Positions 8,876 to 22,197 are shown, counted from the first letter of the stretch. The stretch: 64,000 bases of DNA from Hygrocybe punicea (GCA_963556145.1 OY744471.1:3155590-3219589); one strand, 5' to 3'. The notes: a model not told the origin generated them from the sequence alone. Program-made: numbers and translations.

Positions 8876-10441
8876 GAACTACTCCATCACAATCTAAACT
8901 TTTCTGTACGCATAGCCCTCTGTATCAACTGAAGACTCCTTCGATTCCATTGTAAAGAAGTTTTTATTTCTCCTATCTGTTCAACGTTCAACGTTGAACG
9001 ATTGTTCCACGTCAAGTACGACAACCCATCATAATAGGTTTGCGTTCAACGGCTGAGATCTTGAGGGGTTTAGTATTTCTTTGTTGATTTGTTGACACTA
9101 CTTGGATATCATATTCAATATGTGGTGGCATTGCCCTACAAGTTGATATTCCCAACCAAGACTGTGAAATCTGCGTCCTCATCGCCATCTCCCAGCCCCA
9201 TTGCAACATCTGCGTTACCCACCTTCATCACATTGTGAAACGCGCATACAATCAGTGTTGAGGGCGATGCAGCATGCTGTTAACTCGGATACCTGGAACA
9301 GAGCAACGAGGACTTGGGACCGTTTGATCGATCGAGGAGCGTCAGCAACAAATATTAATGAGTGTCTACAGCACTCCAAGCTCCAAGCTAGCTTCGATCC
9401 GTTGTGGTGAGTCCTAGTCAAGAAAAATAATCCCATGCTCCACAAAGATATTAATTACATGTAAATGATGTCAGGGCGGGTTAGTGTATACCAGTAGGTC
9501 CTCATCGATGATCGATGCGTTTGAAAAATCTGATTTCCAACCCCCCAACCCCCCACGGGCCTACCCCAGCTTTTGCTTTCGGCTGCCACGTTGCAAGTCT
9601 CTTCGGCTGCAAAGGCAAGTATATGGGGAACCCGAATTCAAGATACGTAAACCGCGAGTATCGACAAAAAAAAACGGTTTTTCGTTGCAAAAACTGACAC
9701 GGATGCTACGTATAGCTCATCATCTTCACCCCCCACCACTACTAGAGCTCCGGGTTCGGTGCACGGTGCACCCTCATGCCTTCGGCCGGCAGTCGGGTAC
9801 CTACGTACGTACCGTCTCTTCCGTTGGAACGTCGAATGGTCTTGACGGGATCCATCAGCTCTTTTTCGGATGTAGCTGACAAGTCAAACACCGAGGTGAT
9901 CGCAGTGTGAAGATTGGTCCATATAACACCTACGGTGGAAAGTCTTCTCGATTCTCGACCTGCTCATGAAGCATATTCTGGTTGTTTATTTAATAATCAC
10001 ACTGCTTATGACGGGGTATTACTAATACCCAATTTCTTTCCAGGATCCGCAGGCATCGTAAGAATCATCAGGACGGCCCACTAGAGGAAAGTATCAACAT
10101 TATAAATTGTTTATAAGTTTAAAAGTCTAAAGGCGTTATAAGTCAAGTAATAAAAGGTAAACGAATGCTACAGGAATCGTAAAATGCTATTCACGCCGAG
10201 AAGAAGGAGCGTATATAACAAAAAAAGCTCTCCAATTAGACAGACAGACAGACAGACGTGAACTGTGCACGACATCCAAGACAAGACAAAAAAAAGGGCA
10301 AAGGGGAGAAACGAAATCCAAGATAGCGAAAAAGATAAAAGGTATTTCCGTGATGATAAGATACCCCGTGGATTGCTAAGTAGCGTCGTCAGATAAGGCG
10401 TATATATTAAGTAAGAAGTATAAGAATGTTCAGATACTTTG
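8876..10441. other. Intergenic, no gene recognised
   Basis: Short ORFs only (e.g. 9201-9410, 9484-9879), none with a recognisable domain. Contains the near-palindrome GTTCAACGTTCAACGTTGAAC (8979-8999) and a GACA microsatellite at 10239-10257. 10,000-10,441 is probably the 3' end of the RING gene transcript. Confidence 0.4.
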
Positions 10442-12036
10442 CTACGTAGCGTTCATCGAAGACGTATATCGTGATAACGAGGGTTGCGCTGCTGCAGAGG
10501 AAATGATACGCGAGCCGGGAGCAGCGGAAGCCGGTCGCGTTACGCCGTGAGCATGAGCATGGGCAAAGCTCATCGGCGGATTAAACACTTCGGGGTCGTA
10601 TGGCGGAATCCAACGTTGGTGTACTTTTGCTTGTTCCTTCTCTTCTGACACGGTACGTATCATTTTAGGAGGAGACGGGTGTGAGAGTCGCCGCGGTTTG
10701 GGAGGCACGGGCGGCGGTGGCGGTGGCGAAGTCGGTAGAGGTGGCGCTGGGGTCTCCGGCCGGATGGATGGAGTGTGTGAACGGATGGAGGGGGTTTGGG
10801 ATCGAATGGAAGGGGTTTGTGATCGAATGGAGGGTGTATGTGACCGGATGGCTGGGGTCTGGGAGCGGGTGGACGCGGGCGTTGTTGGACGGGAGGACAT
10901 GGACGCGGATCTCAAATGGGTGGAGCCAAACCGAGAAAGTGGAGAGGGTGAAGCGGGGTTATAGGCAGCAGACGGCGTCGGGGAAGTAGAGGGCGGTAGC
11001 GGTGATGATTGACGATGGCGCGGCTCATTGGTTGGAGACTCGGTTGGCGGCATCCCCAACGTTGTCGTGATGAGCTTGAGCCGACTGAGCTCGGATCGCA
11101 ATGATTGGCATTCTTGTACTTTTTGAGCGTACTGTACTTTCTGGAACAATTGTTAGTTCCGACAACGACAACAAAAGTAGACGATAAAAAAAACTTACTT
11201 GTCTAGAGGGAAAAAGGATGTAATCACGTGTGTCAGTATATTACGTTTTTTTGTGGAAAGAGAAGACCGCTGACCTGCGTATTTCGGCCTCGAGTTTTCC
11301 ATTTGTGATTTCTACGTCATCCAACTTGGCTTTCAAATTCAATTCGACGCTTTTGGCCATTCTACTTGCTTCCGAATGAGCTAGATGGTTTGTGAGGATG
11401 GCCCGCAGCAGCGCAGCACTGAGGGACAAGGACGAAGTCTGAGAGCAAACGGTCAGTGTATGGAAGGAGTCGAATGGAGTTGAATGAGCTACCTGATCGT
11501 CGGATTTGACATCCGACATTAACCATTGTTGAAGCTCCCGGTGTAGAGTGGACACCTCCTCGACGGAACATTTTTTTACGGCGACTTTGGCAACTTTGTC
11601 CTCGAGTCGTCGGGCCTCCTCCCGACTCCTCAATGAGCCAGGCTCGAGCAATATGCGATCCTCCTGTCTCCAGGAATCACCGGGCATATCAGCAGGGTCT
11701 AGAGCGGCATGTTTAGCGCGAGGGGTGTTCCATCGGCTAGCAGTGAAGTCAATCCGGATCAAACGAACGGAATCGCTGGTGAACGGTTCGCGACAAAAAG
11801 GGCAGACGGGCGAGAGACGCGGGGAAGTCTTTTCGACTATTGAATTGCAGCAAGTTGAGCACAGTACGTGTCCTGGTTGGGTGTCGGAGGGATGAGAAAA
11901 AGTTTTTTTAAACGGCAGAAAAAGAAAGAAAAAAAAAAAAATTAAGCTCACCGCAAGGAATGGAGTGGGGCAGACAGTGCGGGCCATAGTCTTCGGAGCA
12001 GACGTCGCAAACGGAACCAGTATTAAGAGTCAACAT
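10442..12036 (-). CDS. RING-finger coiled-coil protein, probable E3 ubiquitin ligase
   Basis: Five exons on the minus strand: 12036-11952, 11872-11493, 11438-11275, a 4-nt microexon 11202-11199, and 11140-10442; all junctions stay in frame and give 443 residues. The N-terminus (about 10-58) has a RING cysteine/histidine series: CDVC, HCLPH, C, GHVLCSTCC and CPFC, the zinc sites that dock E2 enzymes. The middle (about 85-240) is charged and coiled-coil-like (EEARRLEDKVAKVAVKK, KLDDVEITNGKLEAEIRR). The tail is Pro/Ser-rich with tandem TPSIRSQ/TPSIRSH repeats. Introns are 79, 54, 72 and 58 nt. The 54-nt one is a multiple of three and open, so it could be retained. Substrates unknown. Confidence 0.8.
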
Positions 12037-15000
12037 TAAGAAGAAGGGGACGGGGGCTGGTCAAAGCCGTTGGAAGGGGAAGAAAGCAAGAGGAAAAGAA
12101 AGGCAGGGCTGAGGGCAAAAAAGCTCGCTTGAGTCAAGATGATGGATAAATAGCACAATGAGATGGGTTGCCTATTCCGGCCATCCGAAACAATGCATAG
12201 CCCGCATGTGTTTGGTGTTGGAAACGTCAAACTCAGTTTTTTTTTTGCGGCCAAAAAACATGGAACAGCGAGCGGGAGTACGGTATCGCATTCATGTGCT
12301 TGCACCGTAACCCATGCGGTTTTCTTCCTTGCTTTCTTTTTTTTTTTTTCTTGCTTTTTTTTCGAATCACGCATGTGCACGAGTCACCGGTAGTCACTAG
12401 TCACTAGTCACCCTAGATGATCGTGTCCCGAGCGCTACCGTCGCTCGACGCTTGGTCATTTTGCTCACTGACCAACAGCGCTGCGCGCTGATCAACATAT
12501 TCCTCTGCGAAATGGAGTTGCATTAAGGGCCCAGGGCTCCCACGTCAACAACATCAACGTTTGTCATCCCGTTAACGTTCATTTCCCCCGCTGTCATCTA
12601 CGCCTCAGGTTCATGTAATAACATTGATGGTATTCCATACTCTCCGTCCATTCTCCACAAGAATGTAGAAGATTCTACGGCCTTTCTTCCATGTCACATC
12701 CGCTCACCATTTGACTTTTAAGAATGATTAATGATGCCCTGCACCGATCCTGATCTAAAGCACCTGCTGTGCATCTGATAGATACATCTTCGATATCGAT
12801 CTCGTCGTCCTCGAGACCTGTTCCGTTTAACCTTCCATCCATCCCTCGGAAAATCAAACTTTCCTCACTTATCTACCACGTAAAAAAACTCGACTATTGT
12901 TCTTCTTGTCGCCGTGAGCGGGGCGGCATCTGTACCAAAGTCGGTTGCAAGCCATCCCTGGATTTACGTCCTAGATACGGACGCGTGTTCAACGCGAGAG
13001 AGGTGAAAGTTTGATCCAAATCTCGGGTTGCAGATGCCATAATGCAGAGATTCATCGAGGAGCCTCGCGGGAACCACGCGACTGGAGGTATAGTCTATAG
13101 ATCGTAGCTTTGTTTGTCGTGTACTTTGTGATCGCAACCACATACGGACGATCTTCATAAATCACAAATGAAATGGAAATGCCACCGCCCAATACAAGGC
13201 ACAAAATGGCGGGAGAAGTTGTACTTAAAGGAACTTCGGAGCGAATCAAGGGTTATCCTTTCATAGTGTTTACCCCCAGAACCAAAAATGAATGTCGGAA
13301 AAAGCCTCATATCGCCTCGATGATGGTGTGCCCTCTGAAAGATAAGAAAATCCGCGCACGACCCACCGGACATGATAGGGATGAACAACGATAGCCATTT
13401 ACCACCCTAAATCATGATGGTCTGTGGAGACTGGCCAGTAAACGTTGACCGCGAGTCTGTGACGTGGCTTAGGCTATTGGTCGATTAAGATTGAGAGATA
13501 AACACTTCCCATATGCAGGGAATAACCACGTCTTTTTTTCCAATCATACATCCACCCTCAAGCTATTATGCCCTTGCCCTCCCCGAATACGGAAGAACGC
13601 TGTTGTTGGTTATCACTAAATGGGTCATCATCATTATTTTTGGAATACACATGCTGACACTCGCCTGGAGGACGCTTTATGAGTGCCATCCTATCAAGCA
13701 TCGTGTAATTGCAATCATCCACCAAACTTCATGCGAAGGAAGTCCCTGTAGTTATCTTGGCGGTACGTGCCCGTCCCGATGTTCCGCGTCCAGGAATCCA
13801 ACCTGGAAATAATTCTGGGTGATGGGCTTCAATGGCATCGTATTTGAGATCAAGCCGAACCTTTATGGTATGAACATGCATAGATATAATCTGCTCCGCA
13901 AAGGATAAGAGTGTTTTGGGACGGACTCGGAATGGTCATGACAAAAGTCCACATAACCTTCATGAAAAATGTACGGCAGAACACGATAAACGAACCTCTT
14001 CCTAGGAAATAAGAAGTAAGAACAGGGAAAATGCAACGGAGACGAAATCGGTCAGAGTTGTGTCTCGGACGAAAAGGCTTTCGGAGCGATTGGGGTGGGG
14101 TGATCAATACGATGTGGATCTTGGTGAAGTGAACCAGTGAGATAGGTAAAAGCAGAAGAAACAAGGAATCCGCGGAATCACCAACCATTATACTGTCTCC
14201 ATACGGACAACCCAGGAGGAATGATATGAATCGAGTCACCGAGCCCACTACGAAGGTGATTGAGAATATTAATAATGTCGTCCTTGTATGGGTTCATTGT
14301 AAACCCAACAATATGCTGAAAAAAGCGTGCCAAAAAAAATCAAGAAACTCGAATACCGTCGTACAGTAGTAAGGTTGCAAAATCCCAAGGAGAATGTGAA
14401 ATAAGATTCCGAAATCTCCGCCACGAACAGAGATAGTTAGAGATAATTTCCGGTGTACAACCGGCAAAAAACTGGGGGGTAAAGGGGCTGCGTCATCATG
14501 TACACCGAGAACGCTTTGGACCATCACTCTCGTGGGCAGAATGGTGCCCCAAAGACTGCAACGATTGCAGAACGCAGCGTGTCGTGATGTGGAACTCCAA
14601 TAAACGGAGAGGCTGTCCCGGAGTGTCAAGGCCTCGAGAAGGAACTTTCAACAGTACACAGCTGAATTCGCAACGCTGGAGAAGTCAAAGTCAAAAGGCC
14701 CTCTGCGCAGTCTCATTGGTGAGATCCATATGCTTTTGATGTTTGGACCCTAGGTAGGGGAATGGCGACGAACGAACGTAGCCCTTAGCCCACCATTCAT
14801 TCCGACCAAGTCGCTTTGCATAAGGACGAAAATCAGGAACCCGTGCTTGACCAATATTGAGTATATCTGGTGGTAATCGTGATTGGCTACCGGGACTGCG
14901 GGACAAGCAGATTTTCAGAGAACCACAAGCCTGAGAGCGGTCTGGAAGGTTCGAAAGATCTATTTCGAAAGTCAACGAGCTATTCCGCTTGACCGTAATA

Positions 15001-15360
15001 TGTAAGTACATAGCTCCTGGATTGCTGTACTCAAACGCTGACCTCTATGAATGCGCGCTGGGCTCTACAATTTGCGTGAGGGAGACATGCCAGTGATACG
15101 CTACTAGTAGTAGAGAGGTCCGAGTCGTACCACTGGCAAAGTTGCTTCTCTGGGTGTTCCAGAATAAGGCTTGTATTAATTGCGAAACGCTCAGGTCTGA
15201 ACCGATGGAGCTCGTCGAGGAGATGGAGTACAGCCATGGTGAGGCTCGTTTCCGAAATTTGCTCCAGATCAAAGTAGTATACGTACAAGCGTTCCAGAGC
15301 CCGATTTCACACAAATCCAAGCAATAAATAAAACCAAAAGATATCTAGAAACCGTAAAAT
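12037..15360. other. Intergenic or unresolved gene region
   Basis: 12,037-12,500 is the RING gene promoter side. Minus-strand frames at 15288-15031, 15011-14691, 14629-14294 and 14248-13850 might be exons of one gene (the last two have hydrophobic stretches) but no domain was recognised and no convincing splice chain was found. Left unannotated. Confidence 0.3.
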
Positions 15361-17438
15361 CTAGCCATTCATGATGCGCTCCACCTCCAGTTGCACCCGG
15401 ACTCTAGACGCCTTACCCTCAGCACTCTGTCCTCCGATTATCCAGTCTCCTCCAAGACCAACGGTCACACCTTCGTGCAACAACGCCAACATCTTTACCC
15501 ACTGATGCCCCCACACGCTTTTCGCTTCTAATCCAAACTCGTCCAAAGCAGCTGCAAAAAAAAAAGGCATAGCAATCCTCAGCTTCGAGTCCGCAAAACA
15601 CCAGCGGCACGGACAGTGGAAAAAGGGACACATACCATACATAACTTGTGGTGCAACAGCAGTCTCCAACAATCCCTGCTCGCCCATCATCCGCGCAAAC
15701 CATATCCAATATCTTGGCAGCTGGAACATACGGTCCAGTGGACTCGCGACTGGCGCCTTCAGGATACAGAAATACACCCGCATCATACCCGCAACGCGTG
15801 AGATGTACTCCGACGTGCTTTCCAGTCCCTCGCCGCTGCCTTTCCGGTATCCCATTGCCTTCAGGCGCTCGTCCTCGTCTTTCCATGGCACCCCATCCAC
15901 GTCTGTCGACGGCACGACAGAGGGGGCGGGCCATCCGCCTGCCCGTTGTACCAGTTTCGCGAAGAAGATTTCCGGGAAGCCGGCGAGCGTGCCAAGCAAG
16001 TTCGCCGTGACTAGTGCAAGAGGGCCTGCGCTACGTTTCTCCGCTGTCACTTCTGTTTCAGCTTGAAGGAGAATGGTCTTGGCGAGGGAAGATAGGAGAG
16101 CGTGATAGATGTCTGGGGGGTGGGGAGCGGATGGAGGGTTTACTATGTCGTGGAGTTGTTGCGACTACGAGATTGGGATGATTAGGAAAGCCTTTGACAG
16201 GGAGAGAGGCGACTCACAATCCGTGTGATAGCTTGGGGGTCGTTTGTAAGTTGTCCGATTTTAGGGGTTATCTGTCGCCGCAACGCGCTCCAGGTAGATT
16301 TAAGTTCCTTTTGCGACTTGACAATCTTCATCGGACCCGCTTTCAGTTCCTATCGAAAAAACATTTAAATGAATCTGGAATATTTGACCCTTTCGCATAC
16401 CTTGAGTGTTTTACGGGCATATTTCCAATCCTCTTCAGCTGTGGTGAATCCAAGTGCCTTTCGTTTCTCCCTTCTCTTTCGTTCTTCCTCCTCATTTAAT
16501 CGATTGGCCTCCTCCTCCTGTTCAATCATTCGTTTCTTTTCGTCCTCTTCCTTTCGCTTTGCCTCTTCCTCCAGCTTCTTCTTCTCCTCCTCCAGTCGTT
16601 TCTTCAGCTCCTCCTCCTTCCTCTTCTTTTCTTCCTCCTCCCTCACTTTACGCTCGGCTTCCAACTTTGCCCTAAATTTATCTTCCTCAACCTGGATACC
16701 ACTCTCGATTCGTTCCCAAAACTTCCTGTCGCGTTCCTTCCACTCCTCCTTCAATTTCATCTCGTCATTCTTCTGCTTCATATCCAACGCGGCCAGCTGA
16801 GCCTGAACCTCGGCCAACTGGCGGGAATGCAGAGCAGCAAGTCGTTTAGACTCTTGCGCGTGGGCTTTGTCTTGTTTGTCGTGTAATTGCAATTGCACCG
16901 TTGATTGTTCTTTGCGAGCGGTGCGCTGAAAAATGAATTGTATGAACCACATAGCGGTTGGGTGGAGATCCTGGGTAACGCACAAATGCATCCTTCTTCA
17001 TCTGCCTCTCCCATTCTTCGTAAGGATCATGGTGGCGCACACGTAATCGTATAGCGGCTAAAGTATCCTCGATGTGCCGCTGTTCGGACCAAGTCAGTGA
17101 ACTGCGCTTGGGCTGTCTGTACAATATAGATCAACGACAGATTTTACTAGAAATGAAAATGAAATGAACGAACAACGGGAGTGGAGGAACATCGGACTCT
17201 GAGCGATAACAAAAGGAGTCGGAGGAAGAACTCGCGACAGAGTGTGAATCCGAGTCGGATTCTGTGCCCGAGTTGTTGCTGTCTGAATCATCTGAATCAG
17301 ATTGGACACCAAAGGTGGAAGACCTCCGAGGTTTCCTGCCACATCGGTCGATATGTCAGTGTCCTACCTAGTGAACTAAGGAACGCCAAACCTTCTGACC
17401 GGTGAGGGTGAAAAGGATCTAGGAACGCCGTAACGCAT
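15361..17438 (-). CDS. GLE1: mRNA export factor GLE1
   Basis: Nuclear-pore protein that, with inositol hexakisphosphate, activates the DEAD-box helicase Dbp5 on the cytoplasmic side to release exported mRNA. Seven exons on the minus strand (17438-17392, 17335-17177, 17116-16984, 16925-16401, 16349-16218, 16164-15636, 15551-15361) join in frame to 571 residues. The N-terminus is Ser/Asp-rich; about 125-275 is a long charged coiled coil (EEEEKKRKEEELKKRLEEE); the C-terminal GLE1 domain (about 285-571) contains FPEIFFAKLVQRAGGWPAP and MMRVYFCILKAP. Introns are 51-84 nt. The start MRYGVPRSFSPSPV matches the short exon-1 style of agaric homologues. Confidence 0.9.
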
Positions 17439-17745
17439 TGCGGAACACCAGAAAGCTCTTGTGAGAGAGGCAGCAGGTAAGACGGTGGTAGGATGAAGGC
17501 TCGCTGCCACCGTCACGGTAATATAGACTAGAACTTGGTTCAACGTTGAAGTTGCAGTTTCCATAAAAGGTAATTGGTACTACGTTGCACAGTACAGCTG
17601 ATCTATCTATTATATATTATATATTATACCTAGCATAAGAATCCAAGACAGAGACGGAGAAATGAAGTTGTTTTGTAGTGCCAGGTCCTAGTAGGAATAC
17701 ATGAGTGGCCGTCTTCCCATCTGGTGTTCACGCTGCTTTCCTCCG

Positions 17746-18783
17746 TCACACCGCTTCCTCTCTCCTCTCCCGCTCCCTCCCCTCTTTCCGTTTTCCCTCC
17801 GCAGAAGGCGAACGAGGCAAAATCCCAGCGGTTCCTGTACAGACAGTGCCCACCGTGTGCGCACGGGTGCGTATGATGTTGGTACCCATACGAATCAGTT
17901 CGCTGAGCCGTGCCCACTTGCGGGCCTCCATCAGAAAGAGCCCTGTCCCCACGACGCCTCCCACTGACTCGCCATTGTCAACGCCGCACGACGGCGGATC
18001 CAGCACGATGCGCTCGAGGCGTGGATTGGAGCTAATGCGAAGCAGGGTAGGGTTCCACACTGCAGGGAGCTTGGTGAGGACAGTGTGCAGCGCGGGTGCG
18101 TCTGCAAGACTTTGCGCAAGTAAGGCTGCCGTTCCGGCTGCATCGTCTGATAGACGGATGTCGATGTGAGCAGTCTCCTATGAGGGGGTGTTAGCGAATA
18201 TGACAATCCGAGAGGAAGAACGTACAAGGTGATTCCAGCATGCAATCGCTCTGGCGAGCATTACGATGACATGGCGTGGTTTTGGTTGGGAAAGATAGAC
18301 GTTTACGTTCTTGCGTATGACGAGGTGCCGGATGACGAGGGAAGCGAGAGACTCAGAGAAATCAAGGGTCTCTGACAACTTCTCGGCATCCACAGTAGCG
18401 TCGTCATCAAGGGTGATATCCAGGATTTGCAGGGCAAAGCACGCGCTGGCAATGGGGGCGAGTTCGGGCCAAACACCAGATATGACAAGGCGCCGGGGAA
18501 AAGAAGCGAGAGCCGGGTTTTCCCGGAATGTTCGGGAGAGGAAAGCAGCTTGGGCAGAGGAACGAATGTGTAAGGAGCTGTAGACGATGGGCGTGGCGAT
18601 GCGTAGCCACGACTTGCAGACAAGCAGCGGGGCTGAACGGGTGGATGGCAGGCGGACAGTGGGTTTGGCGGGTCGAGCAAACAGGTGCCAGGCGGGACGG
18701 GGATGGGGTAGAGGGGACGGGGCGAGGCAAAGGGCGAGGATGCGCTCGAGGAGCTCTTCGGGGAAGGAATTGAGGGAGGGCAT
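17746..18783 (-). CDS. F-box-like protein, 329 aa
   Basis: Two exons (18783-18226, 18177-17746; 48-nt intron GTACGT..ATAG). The start MPSLNSFPEELLERILALCL is an F-box-type helix, with LLVCKSWLRIATPIVYSSLH completing it, the pattern of Agaricomycete F-box proteins that hold substrates for SCF ubiquitin ligases via Skp1. The insert between the two helices is long and Pro-rich. The rest is leucine-rich without an obvious repeat, ending in a charged tail. It is transcribed away from the F-box gene at 18933 across a 149-bp gap. Substrate unknown. Confidence 0.75.
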
Positions 18784-18932
18784 AACTAGTACTGCAAGGG
18801 ATTATTTATTTATCTATAAATAAGTATAAATATTCAAACTCCGTTACTACAAGGTAACCTTGTACTCATTGTAGAGAGCTTTGGCCGCAGTTATAGCCAG
18901 GTACAGCTTCTTCTGAAAGGGCTTGAACGATC
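18784..18932. promoter_or_regulatory. Shared bidirectional promoter of two F-box genes
   Basis: Only 149 bp separate the two divergent start codons. It includes an A/T-rich stretch (TTATTTATTTATCTATAAATAA, 18805-18826, in part TATA-like) and GGTAACCTTG at 18852. Both genes must draw on this interval, so co-regulation is likely. Confidence 0.5.
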
Positions 18933-20366
18933 GTGACTATGCTCCTCGACTTACCCATCGAACTCCTAACGAAAATACTGGCTGGTTGTGACGCAGGAAA
19001 TGTCGCTCAAACATGTCGCTCACTTGCCGCAATCGCTTACTTTACCCCTTCGCTGTGGACGTCTATCTGCATAGGGCCAGCCCAATTCGTAGCCAATAGG
19101 CTCGCCTTTCTGCGCAGTCGACTGGAACGCACAAGGAACCAACCCCTCCAAGTGTCCATTTATGCACCCCGTTGGGCTATTATCGCAGACATGTGCTCTG
19201 CCCTAGCTGCCTATGCCGCACAGATTCACACCTTAGAAATCAGCGCACACACTTCCTCGACCGCTGGAACAATCCTTCACAATGTTTTTCTCAATCCCAA
19301 CACTTTCGCAGTCTTTCCCGCACTGCGCGTACTCTCCATCCAAGTGTATGCGGATCCAGAATATCATGAGACTGGAGTGACATACCTAGACAATTTGCTG
19401 GAACACGCAACCGAAAAATTCCCAGCTTTGCACACTCTTGCACTTCCGGTCCACTTCGATTGCATGCCCCAACCTGCGGCACTAGCACCCTTCGCCCATC
19501 TACATACGCTGAAACTGGACGGGTCGCTGCAAGATTACTCCGATTCACCGGACATTGCGTTGGCTTCCGCGCTTCTCCACCAAACTCCAATTCTAGAAAC
19601 CCTTTGGTTCAAAACGAGATGCCGAGTCCCCACTGACACTATACAGTTCCCTACGCTTGGAACCCTGTACCTCGACAACGATTATCCAGTTTCTATCCCC
19701 GTGATGCTCCCTTGCCTCACCCATCTCGCTATCACCGTACCCGGCGCCGGATTGGAGATCCTCCACTGCATCGAAGCTCCGGCGCTGCGCGATTTACACC
19801 TCGACGGCTCCCGTGAACCTGACTATGAGGAACCCTGGGCAGAGTTCGAGTCTGATTTAGTGTGGGAGGCACTCCGGAAGCTGGCGCAGAGCTCGCCAGG
19901 ACTGCGCCGACTTGCCATCACTGAGGTCTACCTGCCGCGGTTAATCTGGCGATGGCTCATGGTTGGGGACGGGCAAATCGTACCATTCCCACAACTTGAG
20001 AGCATCGCCGTGCATGAACTGGATTTAGTTTCCGGCGACGTGCGTTGTGGGCTCAACGCTGCGCTGTTACGACGTTATTCGCGCCATCCACGCCTCCCTT
20101 TGCGCCGTCTGGCGCTTCTTCGGTGTTATTTAAACCTGAACGCATCGGACCTCGTACAGGTATCTGAAATCGCCATCCGTGCAGCTCCGAACGAAATATT
20201 CGAGCTAGAAATTGATGCCTGCTGTCCCGGCATCACAGACGAGCACTTAAATGCTCTCCGGGCACGGGGCGTAAAACTGGTTTATCACCCAGAGGTGTGC
20301 TTGCGGGACAAGAATTGGTGGGAGCGAGACCACGACCTGGATATATCGGATTCGTTCGCGTATTAA
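18933..20366 (+). CDS. F-box protein, 477 aa, single exon
   Basis: Uninterrupted 477-codon frame. The N-terminus LLDLPIELLTKILAGCD followed by VAQTCRSLAAIAYFTPSLW is a classic fungal F-box (Skp1-binding) followed by leucine-rich segments (LHTLALPVHF, LPCLTHLAITVP, LRRLAITEVYLPR) like degenerate LRRs. Such proteins are expanded in Agaricomycetes. A second Met two codons in (18939) is an alternative start. Divergent partner at 17746-18783. Target unknown. Confidence 0.85.
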   Translation: MTMLLDLPIELLTKILAGCDAGNVAQTCRSLAAIAYFTPSLWTSICIGPAQFVANRLAFLRSRLERTRNQPLQVSIYAPRWAIIADMCSALAAYAAQIHTLEISAHTSSTAGTILHNVFLNPNTFAVFPALRVLSIQVYADPEYHETGVTYLDNLLEHATEKFPALHTLALPVHFDCMPQPAALAPFAHLHTLKLDGSLQDYSDSPDIALASALLHQTPILETLWFKTRCRVPTDTIQFPTLGTLYLDNDYPVSIPVMLPCLTHLAITVPGAGLEILHCIEAPALRDLHLDGSREPDYEEPWAEFESDLVWEALRKLAQSSPGLRRLAITEVYLPRLIWRWLMVGDGQIVPFPQLESIAVHELDLVSGDVRCGLNAALLRRYSRHPRLPLRRLALLRCYLNLNASDLVQVSEIAIRAAPNEIFELEIDACCPGITDEHLNALRARGVKLVYHPEVCLRDKNWWERDHDLDISDSFAY

Positions 20367-22197
20367 GAAGGACGCGGAGGTAATTTGTGGATGGACGCAC
20401 CGCATGTTAGCTTATGGGTTGGCGTTTGCAATTCTAAGCCTTCCACTCCTTTTCTCAATATCTGCAATTACAGGTATCCGATAGTTGACGACTCCGATCA
20501 GTTGTCCCCACAGACTTTGAACAACTTGTAGCAGAACTTGAGGGCACTTCACTCACATTCAACACGCCAATCCTGGTTATTGTTCCTAACTTGCCGGTCC
20601 AGACGCCGTCCCGCTTGTCTTCTTGGATCTCACTGGAAATATTTCCGCCACCGTAGCAGCCGAACGAGGCTATTGCTTGCTGCATCGGCCGATGGCAGTG
20701 TGGTGACAGATATTTCCTCACCCAATTCCATTCCATCGTTCGGCCAACCTTATTCCATCCCCGCCGAAGTTCTTTCCACCCACCAGTTCCGAATTGTCAT
20801 CGGCATCAACATCACAGATATCCCCCATCACCATGACGTCGCCTGCGCATTCTACTTCCCCACCGACGTGGACTTGCATGGTGGACTGCGTCTGCACAGA
20901 TAACCACCGTATGGTATGTTATCGACATCCCACCTGTGCACCTGATGAAGGGCTATACGTTCACGTTTGCAAATTTGTTGGTTTCCACTCGTACCTCACA
21001 ACTATACTCGCGATGCCTGCCTGCCTCTCCGTGTTTTATTCGAATGAGTGCGTCACATTCTCGATTACTTCGTTCTCTCAACTTCATCCACTAAGATCCT
21101 TCTCGCTCCTATCATCTCTTTTGGCATCGAAAGACCCAAGCCTTCGCGGCTCTGTATTTATGTCTCATACTTCGCGGACCACCACTATTCTCTCACGCAG
21201 ATCCCGGGCCTGCGCTTGTCTCGACAAGGAACAACATTGAGTACATAACTGCCTCGTTTTCCTCCTTCTGTGTTTTCCTTCCCATTGCATTACTTTGTTA
21301 GGGCTATCGTTATTAGATTTTACCGAGTCAAATCAAATGTGTACATGGGCTACACCCAGATCGCCCCCTGTACCCTGAACACTTCACCATTGACCTGGTG
21401 GTGGTTGGTTTCTGCGCCTTTCAAGGGGTGTGAGAACCAACAAGCATAATGGCTTGTGTCACAACGGGTCCAGTCGTCTTCAATTTGTTAATAATACTCG
21501 TCTTCTCGTCTCAGATGCTCTCGAAGGCTCCAAAGCAGAAAAGACCTTACTGCCCTTGCGAGCACAACGACTTTGCACACAGACAAACACTATTGGATAT
21601 AAAATGGTCTCCACGCCTGAAGTAGAGATCCGCGCCTGGGTCATGATCATTTCAGCGTACATGACTTCAGTTCATTTTGCATTCCTTAGGACCTCAGGAC
21701 ATCATTTCAATTGTGCTGTCCGATAACGCGATACGAACTACAGTACTTCATGGATGAGGCTGCTATAATATAGCATTGTTGTCTGCTCGTTGCCATCTAT
21801 AAACTATTTGATTATTGTTGCATGCTTGCCCTCTACGACCTACAAGATCAAGGATACTTCCCTTGGTTGCAACAACAGCCCTCATTGCATGCATCGTCAA
21901 CCCCAAATCGAGTGATGATCGATGATCAATGATCCACTACGAGCCATATGCAATCACACCACACAGCCAGTTCCACTTCCGGCCACCCCGGTAACAACAA
22001 TAATTGCAACAATGGCTCAGGCTCACCACCGCCACTGCAACCTGAAACCTACATAAGATGTCGATTGTTCTCAATTCCAAGGCATTTCCCTCCCCGCGCC
22101 ATTTTGTGTTCTGTCTACAGTCAACTTACTATCACTGGTACGCTAATTTGTCATGTCCTCGTTGTAACAACCTTTCAAGTTATAGGTTTTGACAGTC
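20367..22197. other. Intergenic, no gene recognised
   Basis: Several ORFs of 60-150 codons, none with a recognisable domain or good splice chain. A gene with diverged exons near 20,480-21,240 (plus strand) cannot be excluded. Confidence 0.3.

Noticed and set aside
13850..15320. A minus-strand membrane protein gene
   Set aside because: Hydrophobic frames exist but no consistent splice chain or domain could be built.
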